6,493 nucleotides of DNA, taken from the NCBI GenBank assembly GCA_016298185.1, contig JAEDDA010000038.1, positions 1 through 6,493 of the forward strand, read 5' to 3'. The notes under the pieces are model-generated. The model worked only from the letters and a program-made list of their open reading frames with translations, did not search any database and had not been told where the DNA came from. Made by a program: the position numbers and the translations under genes. Shown in pieces: positions 1 to 5,285 of the stretch; within the stretch, counting starts at the first letter, position 1, and each line of letters begins with the position of its first letter. This stretch comes from Bacilli bacterium. GTDB taxonomy: Bacteria; Bacillota_I; Bacilli_A; RFN20; CAG-826.

Positions 1-15
1 CTATATTCTAGTTTA

Positions 16-1359
16 TTATTTCTTATTCTTTTTTCTCTCTTCAATAAAGAGGTCATAGTTATTGTTATAGAAGAAACATGTCACTAAATCATGTGGTGCT
101 TCTAAAGAGAAAAAGAACAATATATCTCCATATAACCTAAGTGTTTTACCAATCTTCTTACCCTGATGATAAGAAAGGAATTCAAACATATTTCTATCTT
201 TCTCCAAGAAATGCGCGGATGTCTTTCCTTTTGTGTAGGATACTTTAGCCAAAGAAAGCATTTCTTTATCAGACATAACACCAATTCTTTCTTGGATTCT
301 TAATTTACCATGGTAGGTAATACCAATATCTAGTGGTAGTTGTTTTTCTTTAACAATAGATAACACTTCTTGTAATAATTGATCTTTCTTAATCTTCTTA
401 GTGTCAATAACTACAGGTGTACTCTTAACGATTTCTTCAAATTCTTCTTCCTCTTCGAAAGCGATATATTCGTTAGAGAAGTTTTCATATCTCTGCTTTG
501 CAAAATTCTTCGTAGAGAATTCACTAGCGTTTTTAAATAAGATATCTTTAAGTTCATCTAACGCGAAGATTTCATTAAAACAAATAGTTTCTTTGATTAA
601 TAAGAAAGTATTACCACCTAAGTTTTCAAACACCAAATAGTGTTTAATGAAATGAGGCTTATAAGTAAATATAAAGAATGATATATCTTTGGTTTCTGAA
701 TCAATTAATAATGAGTCTCTTCTATCATTCTTATTTTTCTCCATTGAACGAAGAGTTAACGCTTCTTTAACATAAGCGGTATTACTAAGAATAATAATCT
801 TCTTCTTTTCCACTAAGTCGACGAAGTCAGTGGTAAACATATTGTTATTAGTAAACGTTAATCTATAAACGCTAGATTCTTTACTATGGTGTTTCTTTTC
901 ATCATCGTTATATCTATGTTCAAAATAACTAATGTCATTTATTAATGATGAATCACCAAGTCCATCATAAAGTTTCTTACCTTTGCTCTTACAGTGCTTC
1001 TCATAATCATCCATTAAAGCATTAGAGTCTTTACTAATATATTTTTGATGGATAGTTAGTCTTCTCTCATTTTGAGGATCCACTTTAAATAGATAATATG
1101 TATTAGAAGCCGCGACTAATAAGAGGGCCTTTAATCTTAAGTCATCATCAAGATAAGAGGCTACGCATCTAGATGGTATAGATTTAACATCTACATCATT
1201 CTTTGAGAACTTAATTTTGTTATTAATAGGAAATAGATCTTTTCTATCGTTATCAGTTAATCCATCAATAACAAAACCACAGTCAGTTCTTTCAAATAAA
1301 GAAAGGAGTAGTGATTGATTAAAAAAACTATTTGGATCAACAATATACTTCTTAATCAT
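16..1359 (-). CDS. Unrecognised 447-aa protein with a possible phage/toxin-like C-terminal domain
   Basis: I do not recognise this protein as a whole. It is soluble-looking (no signal peptide or membrane segment), highly charged and rich in Lys, Asp and Glu. An acidic stretch at about residues 301-310 (FEEEEEFEEI) separates a long N-terminal part from a C-terminal domain of about residues 341-440. That domain carries H350-x3-R354-x2-E357-R358-I-G, then R-L-Y410-G411, then D-L-V-T427. The order H/R/ER, YG, LVT recalls small phage- and toxin-associated proteins of DUF4258-like type; this is a resemblance by eye only. The N-terminus (KKYIVDPNSFF, D8) and a later strand ending in LSNTAYVKEAL are faintly PIN-nuclease-like, at low confidence. 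The ATG at 1357-1359 is preceded by TATAAT 9 nt upstream and has no Shine-Dalgarno site, so the mRNA may be nearly leaderless. It is transcribed divergently from the phosphoesterase operon. Its terminator, if any, lies left of the window. Confidence 0.8.
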   Translation of the reverse strand: MIKKYIVDPNSFFNQSLLLSLFERTDCGFVIDGLTDNDRKDLFPINNKIKFSKNDVDVKSIPSRCVASYLDDDLRLKALLLVAASNTYYLFKVDPQNERRLTIHQKYISKDSNALMDDYEKHCKSKGKKLYDGLGDSSLINDISYFEHRYNDDEKKHHSKESSVYRLTFTNNNMFTTDFVDLVEKKKIIILSNTAYVKEALTLRSMEKNKNDRRDSLLIDSETKDISFFIFTYKPHFIKHYLVFENLGGNTFLLIKETICFNEIFALDELKDILFKNASEFSTKNFAKQRYENFSNEYIAFEEEEEFEEIVKSTPVVIDTKKIKKDQLLQEVLSIVKEKQLPLDIGITYHGKLRIQERIGVMSDKEMLSLAKVSYTKGKTSAHFLEKDRNMFEFLSYHQGKKIGKTLRLYGDILFFFSLEAPHDLVTCFFYNNNYDLFIEERKKNKK

Positions 1360-1368
1360 ATTGGGATT

Positions 1369-1374
1369 ATTATA
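1369..1374 (-). promoter_or_regulatory. -10 element of the 447-aa gene
   Basis: On the minus strand a perfect TATAAT ends 9 nt before the ATG, which puts transcription start within about 2-4 nt of the start codon. The bases between are pyrimidine-rich (AATCCCAAT) and cannot act as a Shine-Dalgarno site. The region 16-18 bp upstream is only AT-rich, with no convincing -35, so this call rests on the -10 alone. Confidence 0.45.
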
Positions 1375-1401
1375 TCAAAAATATTAATAAATATTTAATA
1401 G

Positions 1402-1418
1402 AGGAGTAATAAACTCCT
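1402..1418. repeat. Inverted repeat in divergent intergenic region
   Basis: AGGAGT, a 5-nt gap, then ACTCCT: a perfect 6-bp inverted repeat between the divergent genes. It has no T-run on either side and lies upstream of both predicted transcription starts, so it is not a terminator. It could be an operator or simply chance. Confidence 0.35.
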
Positions 1419-1433
1419 TCTATATTGGCTTAA

Positions 1434-1454
1434 TTGAAACGTTGTTCATTTCAA
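1434..1454. repeat. Inverted repeat TTGAAA-N9-TTTCAA upstream of phosphoesterase operon
   Basis: A 6-bp perfect inverted repeat (TTGAAA, 9 nt, TTTCAA), followed 5 nt later by a related ATGAAAC that serves as the candidate -35 of the operon. The placement just upstream of a promoter would suit a regulator site. No regulator can be named, and in sequence this AT-rich a chance origin is possible. Confidence 0.3.
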
Positions 1455-1459
1455 AAATA

Positions 1460-1488
1460 ATGAAACATTTATAATGATACTTTAAAAT
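1460..1488 (+). promoter_or_regulatory. Candidate promoter of the phosphoesterase/membrane-protein operon
   Basis: ATGAAA (1460-1465) and TAAAAT (1483-1488) are 17 bp apart. Start of transcription would be near 1495, leaving a ~20-nt leader that contains the GAGGAG ribosome site at 1505-1510. A perfect TATAAT at 1470-1475 is an alternative -10, but it has no good -35 at 16-18 bp. Confidence 0.4.
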
Positions 1489-1515
1489 ATTAGTTAGCAA
1501 AAATGAGGAGATAAT

Positions 1516-2511
1516 ATGAATAAGAAAGGTTTATTTCTTTTTCCAAGCATAATAGCGGTTTGTCTTTCTGCGTGTGCAAGTAGAATCTACGAACCAAAAG
1601 ATTATGTTTTGAAAATGCTTTATAGAGATGATTTTCGTATTCTTCAATTAACCGATACACATGTCGGTGATAAAGATAATATGAAACTTCATTACGATTT
1701 CATGGATTTAACCATTAATGATGCACATCCAGATTTAATCGTTATCACAGGTGATGTATTCACATTTGCAAGCAAAGGTACTGCGAAAGAATTCTTTAAT
1801 TGGTTAGAAAGTCACAATATTCCATGGACATTAACATGGGGTAACCATGATGAACAATGCTTCTTCTCTATCGATTGGTTAACAGGTTATCTAAATGGCC
1901 TTAACGCAAAAAGAGAAAAAGATGGTAGTTCCTATTGTTATTTCAAAGATTTACAAGATGACAGAATCCAAGGTAATAGTAACTTCATTATTGACTTAAT
2001 AAAACCGGATAACACCATCTTTGAACAATTAGTGATTATGGATAGCAACCGTTATAACTATAAAGGTTATTTCGGATATGACTATTTCCATCAAGATCAA
2101 ATCGATTGGTATAACACTGCAGTTGATAGCGCAATCCCATCATTAATGTTCTATCATATCCCACTACCAGAAGTGAGAGATGCTTGGGCAGCCTCGAAAG
2201 AAGATCCTTCCTTAATCCTTAACCCAGTTGGTGAAGGTCAACAAAACGAAGAACCATGTAACCCAGAATACAATTCCGGATTCTATGAAGTTATTAAGAA
2301 TAAAGGAAGCACACATGGTATGTACTTCGGTCATGACCATATTAATAACTACATCATTAACTATAAAGGTATTCACTTCGGTTATGGTATTAAAGCCACA
2401 GATAGAGTCTACGCTGATGGTTCTATGTTAGGTGGAAGAGTTATCAAAATCGCACCAGATCATAGTTTATCTTATGAAGATTTCTATCACACATATGCGG
2501 AGGTCAAATAG
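1516..2511 (+). CDS. Calcineurin-like metallophosphoesterase, predicted lipoprotein
   Basis: A 331-aa phosphoesterase of the binuclear-metal calcineurin/purple acid phosphatase fold, expected to hydrolyse phosphomonoesters or diesters outside the membrane. The N-terminus (NKKGLFLF, hydrophobic run, L17-S18-A19-C20) is a lipoprotein signal, so Cys20 should be lipidated and the enzyme anchored on the outer face. All metal-ligand motifs are present in order: D47-x-H49 (LTDTH), G79-D80 (TGDVF), G109-N110-H111-D112, H214 (FYHIP) and G272-H273-D274-H275. Length and motif spacing fit the stand-alone family near Dcr2/PhoD-like enzymes; the substrate cannot be read from sequence. ATG 1516 is supported by GAGGAG at 1505-1510 and by the signal peptide. 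It is the first gene of an operon with the membrane protein that begins 3 nt after its stop. Confidence 0.93.
   Translation: MNKKGLFLFPSIIAVCLSACASRIYEPKDYVLKMLYRDDFRILQLTDTHVGDKDNMKLHYDFMDLTINDAHPDLIVITGDVFTFASKGTAKEFFNWLESHNIPWTLTWGNHDEQCFFSIDWLTGYLNGLNAKREKDGSSYCYFKDLQDDRIQGNSNFIIDLIKPDNTIFEQLVIMDSNRYNYKGYFGYDYFHQDQIDWYNTAVDSAIPSLMFYHIPLPEVRDAWAASKEDPSLILNPVGEGQQNEEPCNPEYNSGFYEVIKNKGSTHGMYFGHDHINNYIINYKGIHFGYGIKATDRVYADGSMLGGRVIKIAPDHSLSYEDFYHTYAEVK
2499..2503 (+). promoter_or_regulatory. Ribosome binding site of the membrane-protein gene
   Basis: GGAGG lies inside the last codons of the phosphoesterase gene, 11 nt before ATG 2515. Together with the 3-nt intergenic gap this indicates one transcript and probable translational coupling. 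Confidence 0.7.
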
Positions 2512-2514
2512 TAT

Positions 2515-3414
2515 ATGAATAAGAAATATGCATTAATTTGCCTCGCTATCTTAGTGGTCTTAGGTGCTTTATTCACCGCTCAAGCAAGCAACATGTTATT
2601 TGATGACATATTTAATAAAGGTGTTGCTTTTGAAAATATGACATTAGTTGTCACTTTACCAGCGGTAAGTGTGGCAACAATGTTTGTCTTAGGTGTCTTA
2701 TGGTTAATTAGAACTTATAAACACCCAGATTGTAAGAAAAGAATCACAAAATTATATTTAATCATCGCCGCAGTATTTGGTCTTATCGGATTAGTGGGTT
2801 CCATCTTAGGAGGAGTATTAATCTATGGTACATTTACTGGCTCTCATCCATTCCCAGGATATTTAATCATCTTTATGATCGCCAATATCTTAATCCTAGG
2901 TGGATGTGGATATGGCTTATTCTATGTCTTTAAGAAAATGCCTGAAGATACAGGTAAAGTAAAAATTAACTTCTTATATGTCTTAAAAACAATCGGATGG
3001 GTTTTATTCATCGGTTTACTCTTTAACAGATTTGGTATGTTCTTAGGTATGCCAGCATATGTGTATGTCAGAAACTTACATCGTACGATTATTACTTATA
3101 TCTATCTCTTATTACCATTATTCTTAGGTGTTGTTGAAGTCTTATATATCTTTGGTATCTTAAAGAGAAAATTATCATTTATCTTAGGCATCGTTGGTTT
3201 AGGACTTAACGTCTTATTCTTCGCTTATACAGTAATCCAAGGATTAAATGATACCGCTTATATCTCCTCAATCTCTCAAATTTACGCAATTGATAGAATG
3301 GCGTCCTTACCAATTGAAATCTTATTACACTTCTTATCATTAACTGGTGTTGCTGCCGCGATTATGGTCCAAAATAGACCATTTAAAGAAGTTAAAGAAG
3401 AACAAGCGGAATAA
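2515..3414 (+). CDS. Polytopic membrane protein, about 8 transmembrane segments
   Basis: A 299-aa integral membrane protein of unknown function; no family motif is recognised. Hydrophobic segments lie near residues 5-24, 43-65, 79-104, 115-139, 153-175, 191-215, 220-241 and 264-285. Short charged loops (RTYKHPDCKKR, KKMPEDTGK, KRK) and a polar tail (KEVKEEQAE) follow the pattern of a multi-spanning protein. It follows the lipoprotein phosphoesterase by 3 nt, with its GGAGG inside that gene, so the two are co-translated and probably act at the same membrane, for example as a paired surface module. This pairing is an inference from context. The first segment could be read as a signal peptide, but it has no lipobox and is better taken as a first membrane helix. 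Isoleucine codons are almost all ATC/ATT (1 ATA in 33), unlike the AbiE genes. Confidence 0.85.
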   Translation: MNKKYALICLAILVVLGALFTAQASNMLFDDIFNKGVAFENMTLVVTLPAVSVATMFVLGVLWLIRTYKHPDCKKRITKLYLIIAAVFGLIGLVGSILGGVLIYGTFTGSHPFPGYLIIFMIANILILGGCGYGLFYVFKKMPEDTGKVKINFLYVLKTIGWVLFIGLLFNRFGMFLGMPAYVYVRNLHRTIITYIYLLLPLFLGVVEVLYIFGILKRKLSFILGIVGLGLNVLFFAYTVIQGLNDTAYISSISQIYAIDRMASLPIEILLHFLSLTGVAAAIMVQNRPFKEVKEEQAE

Positions 3415-3428
3415 TATCAAGATAGCTT

Positions 3429-3458
3429 AAAAGGTGAACCAGACGGCTCATCTTTTTT
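3429..3458 (+). terminator. Rho-independent terminator of the phosphoesterase operon
   Basis: A stem with arms at 3430-3440 (AAAGGTGAACC) and 3445-3455 (GGCTCATCTTT), a 4-nt loop AGAC, one mismatch and one G:T pair, ending in TTTTTT (3453-3458). It starts 15 nt after the stop of the membrane-protein gene. Read on the minus strand the same hairpin is followed by TTTT, so it may also stop the convergent DUF2442-HTH transcript. Confidence 0.8.
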
Positions 3459-3485
3459 CTTTATATTTCACTAACTTATATTCAA

Positions 3486-3935
3486 CTATTTCTTGGGTTT
3501 TCCGTATTCTCTATTCATTGCTTCTATGGTAACAACCCACTGCTTGCCATATTTACAAACATCTATTCCGTTCTTCAGTTTCCCATATGCGATTGCTTTT
3601 CGTAATGTGGATTCATTTAATCCCCATATCGTTGTGGCGTCATTCATTGACATTAGTCCATCGAATGGGGTTTTTATTTCTTTACCGTTATCCCATAATT
3701 CATCACAAGATAAATCAACATAGTCATTCCAAGAAATACCATATCCTCCTGGATCCACCATTACGCCATAGAATAATTCATTTTCTTTAAGTGTTTTAAA
3801 GATATCTTTCCAATCAAACAATGGTTTAACATCATAAATTTTTGTTACCCCAACACAAAATTGGACTAACAATTTATAGTTTTCTAATGGAAAAACATTT
3901 TTTACTTTGTGAAACATTTTGCTTTCTCTATTCAT
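3486..3935 (-). CDS. DUF2442 domain fused to a helix-turn-helix, antitoxin-like regulator
   Basis: A 149-aa two-part protein. Residues ~7-88 match the DUF2442 pattern (FHKVKNVFPLENYKLLVQF, then YDVKPL, then GISWNDYVDLSCDELW), a small domain often found beside DUF4160 toxins. Residues ~95-145 form a DNA-binding segment (MSMNDATTIWGLNESTLRKAI, GIDVCKYGKQWVVTIEAMNREYG) of the kind found in antitoxin-type regulators. It is most likely an antitoxin or autorepressor, but no toxin gene adjoins it. ATG 3935 lies exactly 6 nt after a -10, which implies leaderless translation. Met7 (ATG 3917) is an alternative start: DUF2442 proteins usually begin right before this motif, and AGAGAAAG sits 4 nt upstream of it, but that is a poor Shine-Dalgarno. 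It has its own promoter and is separated from the HigA-like gene by a terminator. Confidence 0.85.
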   Translation of the reverse strand: MNRESKMFHKVKNVFPLENYKLLVQFCVGVTKIYDVKPLFDWKDIFKTLKENELFYGVMVDPGGYGISWNDYVDLSCDELWDNGKEIKTPFDGLMSMNDATTIWGLNESTLRKAIAYGKLKNGIDVCKYGKQWVVTIEAMNREYGKPKK

Positions 3936-3941
3936 ATTTAA

Positions 3942-3970
3942 ATATTATCACTATACCGTGATATTTTCAA
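3942..3970 (-). promoter_or_regulatory. Promoter of the DUF2442-HTH gene
   Basis: On the minus strand: TTGAAA (3965-3970), a 17-bp spacer, TAATAT (3942-3947) with an extended -10 TGA just before it, then 6 nt to ATG 3935. Predicted transcription start falls on the start codon, so the mRNA would be leaderless. Confidence 0.65.
3946..3963. promoter_or_regulatory. Operator-like inverted repeat inside the DUF2442-HTH promoter
   Basis: TATCAC, 6 nt, GTGATA: a perfect 6-bp inverted repeat lying between the -35 and the -10 and touching the latter. A protein bound here would block RNA polymerase. The gene's own helix-turn-helix product is the natural candidate, as in autoregulated antitoxins; this is an inference. 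Confidence 0.5.
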
Positions 3971-3987
3971 TACGTTAGAAACACAAT

Positions 3988-4010
3988 AAAAAAAGAACCT
4001 AATGAGGTTC
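3988..4010 (-). terminator. Terminator of the HigA-like gene
   Basis: On the minus strand GAACCT-CATT-AGGTTC (3995-4010), a perfect 6-bp stem with a 4-nt loop, is followed by seven T (3988-3994). It lies 31 nt past the stop of the HigA-like gene and insulates the DUF2442-HTH gene, which has its own promoter just beyond. Confidence 0.8.
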
Positions 4011-4040
4011 ATCAATGAGTATTTAAACATCTTATAAATT

Positions 4041-4343
4041 CTATTTTATGGATATAGGAGATATTTCTTTAATGCTACTTGCGTATATTGTTTTGGCTTC
4101 TCTGATATCAATATCATTTTGCAAATTCAAAAAGTACTTATCGCTAAGACCAAAATATCTTCCGAGTCTAATAGAAGTCTCTGCGGTAATCTTTCTTCTA
4201 TCGTGAAGAATATCTTGAATACGTGAAGTAGGCACACCAATGGCTTTGGCCAAACCATATGCTGTTAAACCATAAGGAATCATGAATTCTTCTTTTAATA
4301 TTTCACTTATTTTAGATGTACCAATAATTGTTTTCTTTTTCAT
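4041..4343 (-). CDS. HigA/VapI-like XRE-family antitoxin, apparently solitary
   Basis: A 100-aa helix-turn-helix protein of the HigA (VapI) antitoxin family. The pattern is SEILKEEFMIPYGLTAYGLAKAIGVP, then SRIQDILHDRRKITAETSIRLGRYFG, then YFLNLQNDID. The recognition helix-turn-helix spans about residues 31-53 and the family's W/Y-x-N-L-Q tail is present. HigA proteins neutralise a RelE-like HigB ribonuclease and repress their own operon. Here no higB lies upstream or downstream: only 153 nt separate it from udk, and a terminator closes its other side. It may be an orphan antitoxin or a plain regulator. The frame opens upstream at GTG 4358, but that codon lies inside the operator and upstream of the predicted transcription start. 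ATG 4343, exactly 6 nt after a perfect -10, is therefore the start, with no Shine-Dalgarno. Confidence 0.88.
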   Translation of the reverse strand: MKKKTIIGTSKISEILKEEFMIPYGLTAYGLAKAIGVPTSRIQDILHDRRKITAETSIRLGRYFGLSDKYFLNLQNDIDIREAKTIYASSIKEISPISIK

Positions 4344-4349
4344 ACTTAA

Positions 4350-4377
4350 ATTATACACGCACCACGTGTATATTCAA
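4350..4377 (-). promoter_or_regulatory. Promoter of the HigA-like gene
   Basis: On the minus strand: TTGAAT (4372-4377), 16-bp spacer, perfect TATAAT (4350-4355), 6 nt, ATG 4343. Transcription is predicted to start at the A of the ATG, giving a leaderless mRNA. Confidence 0.75.
4352..4372. promoter_or_regulatory. Operator palindrome over the HigA-like promoter
   Basis: TATACACG, 5 nt (CACCA), CGTGTATA: a perfect 8-bp inverted repeat that fills the spacer and overlaps most of the -10 and the edge of the -35. It is the strongest palindrome in the window and fits autorepression by the HigA-like dimer. Confidence 0.75.
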
Positions 4378-4385
4378 TCATACTT

Positions 4386-4412
4386 TTGAATCATTAAAAT
4401 AAACTGATTCAA
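4386..4412. repeat. Second inverted repeat upstream of the HigA-like promoter
   Basis: TTGAATCA, 11 nt, TGATTCAA: a perfect 8-bp inverted repeat just upstream of the -35 of the HigA-like gene and past the udk terminator. Its half-site TTGAAT is also the -35 hexamer, so three copies of TTGAAT/ATTCAA lie within 41 bp. It could be a second regulator site or an upstream activating element. It has no T-run and is not a terminator. Confidence 0.45.
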
Positions 4413-4449
4413 CCACAAAGAAAGCAAAAGAAGATAAAATATCTAAATA

Positions 4450-4480
4450 TAAAGAAAACGAGCCTTGCGAGCTCGTTTGG
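4450..4480 (-). terminator. Terminator of udk
   Basis: AAACGAGC (4456-4463) and GCTCGTTT (4471-4478) form a perfect 8-bp stem with a 7-nt loop, 18 nt past the udk stop. On the minus strand it runs into TTTTCTTT. It separates udk from the HigA-like transcription unit. Confidence 0.75.
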
Positions 4481-4496
4481 TTTATTTAAATAAATA

Positions 4497-5114
4497 TTAT
4501 TTATCTTCTAACATCATCTTTAATACTGATACAAGGATATCAATTGATTTATTCGCGTATCCATCGTTATTGATAATAATATCTGCGTAGTATTGGCTTG
4601 GGGCAATTATTTCTTCATACATCGGTAAGACTGTAGAGAAGTATTGTTCAATAATACTTTCGTATGTTCTGCCTCTTTCTCTTTGGTCTCTTTCAATACG
4701 TCTTACAAGTCTTCTTTCTCTAGAAGCATTGATATAAACTTTTAAATCGCCCAAGGAGCGAATGTCTTTATTCACTAACGCCATAATACCTTCGATGATG
4801 ATTAATTCTTTTGGTTCTACTATTTCAGTACGAGAACTTCTGCTATGAGTGGTGAAATCATATTTTGGTATTTCTATTGTTTTACCTTCTTTTAGTTCAG
4901 ATAATTGTTTATTAATAAGTGGCCAATCAAATGATTTAGGATGGTCCCAGTTAATCTTACTTCTCTCTTCCATTGATAAATGGGAGAAGTCTTTATAATA
5001 GTCATCTAAAGATATATGAGCGATCTTTTCTTCTGGTATTTGTTCCAAAACTTTATTTAATACATATGTTTTACCAGAAGCGGATCCACCACCGATCAAT
5101 ATAATCTTACTCAT
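4497..5114 (-). CDS. udk: Uridine kinase (uridine/cytidine monophosphokinase)
   Basis: Phosphorylates uridine and cytidine to UMP and CMP with ATP or GTP in the cytoplasmic pyrimidine salvage pathway. The 205-aa length is typical of bacterial Udk. P-loop G8-G9-G10-S-A-S-G14-K15-T16 is followed by the family's substrate motif S35-L-D37-D38-Y-Y-K-D42, then N55-W-D57-H58-P59 (usually NFDHP), P83-K84-Y85-D86-F-T-T-H90-S91-R92, the Walker B-like I-I-I-E108-G109-I, and the arginine-rich lid around R134-R149 (RRLVRRIERDQRERGR). All key motifs are intact. ATG 5114 is preceded by GAGG (5125-5128) at 10 nt. It is a stand-alone unit with its own terminator, placed between antitoxin-type genes on one side and the AbiE pair on the other. 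Its promoter is not clear; TTGCAA (5174-5179) and TTTACT 17 bp downstream are a weak candidate. Confidence 0.93.
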   Translation of the reverse strand: MSKIILIGGGSASGKTYVLNKVLEQIPEEKIAHISLDDYYKDFSHLSMEERSKINWDHPKSFDWPLINKQLSELKEGKTIEIPKYDFTTHSRSSRTEIVEPKELIIIEGIMALVNKDIRSLGDLKVYINASRERRLVRRIERDQRERGRTYESIIEQYFSTVLPMYEEIIAPSQYYADIIINNDGYANKSIDILVSVLKMMLEDK

Positions 5115-5165
5115 AACACTAATGCCTCAATTAATTTTATTTTACATTAAAGTAAATGATATAGG

Positions 5166-5180
5166 TTTGCATTTTGCAAA
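5166..5180. repeat. Inverted repeat TTTGCA-N3-TGCAAA between udk and abiEi
   Basis: A perfect 6-bp palindrome with a 3-nt centre in the divergent udk/abiEi intergenic region. It overlaps the weak candidate -35 of udk and lies ~70 bp upstream of the abiEi promoter, so if it is an operator it more likely acts on udk. Confidence 0.4.
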
Positions 5181-5250
5181 AACTGATTTATTAGCATCGG
5201 GTTAACATTTTGTTTCGTTTGTATTGTGATTACCTTTAAAGAAACATTAC

Positions 5251-5279
5251 TTGCCATATTCAGCCATTTGTGTTTTAAT
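5251..5279 (+). promoter_or_regulatory. Promoter of the abiE operon, predicted leaderless
   Basis: TTGCCA (5251-5256), 17-bp spacer, TTTAAT (5274-5279) with an extended -10 TGT before it, 6 nt, ATG 5286. Start of transcription is predicted at the ATG. Two direct copies of GCCAT (5253-5257 and 5263-5267) lie 10 bp apart, one helical turn, across the -35 and spacer. They are possible half-sites for AbiEi autorepression, but this is weak evidence. Confidence 0.6.
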
Positions 5280-5285
5280 TTTGGT

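Noticed and set aside
401..640. Plus-strand open frame of 79 codons inside the 447-aa gene
   Set aside because: Antisense to a long coding frame, low-complexity serine run, no ribosome site; a shadow of the real gene.
1402..1418. Hairpin AGGAGT/ACTCCT considered as a terminator or riboswitch fragment
   Set aside because: No T-run, only 6 bp, and located upstream of the predicted starts of both divergent genes.
2228..2431. Plus-strand 67-codon frame within the phosphoesterase gene
   Set aside because: Out of frame with a gene whose active-site motifs are all present in the other frame; no start signal.
3493..3790. Two plus-strand open frames opposite the DUF2442-HTH gene, considered as a missing toxin
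   Set aside because: Both are antisense, show no toxin motifs and have no Shine-Dalgarno or promoter; the DUF2442 pattern on the minus strand is clear.
4344..4358. A 5-residue extension of the HigA-like protein from GTG 4358
   Set aside because: The GTG lies inside the operator palindrome and upstream of the predicted transcription start; the family starts fit ATG 4343.
5226..5285. A 20-residue N-terminal extension of AbiEi from GTG 5226
   Set aside because: It lies upstream of and across the -35/-10 that ends 6 nt before ATG 5286, has no Shine-Dalgarno site, and the extra residues do not fit the family.
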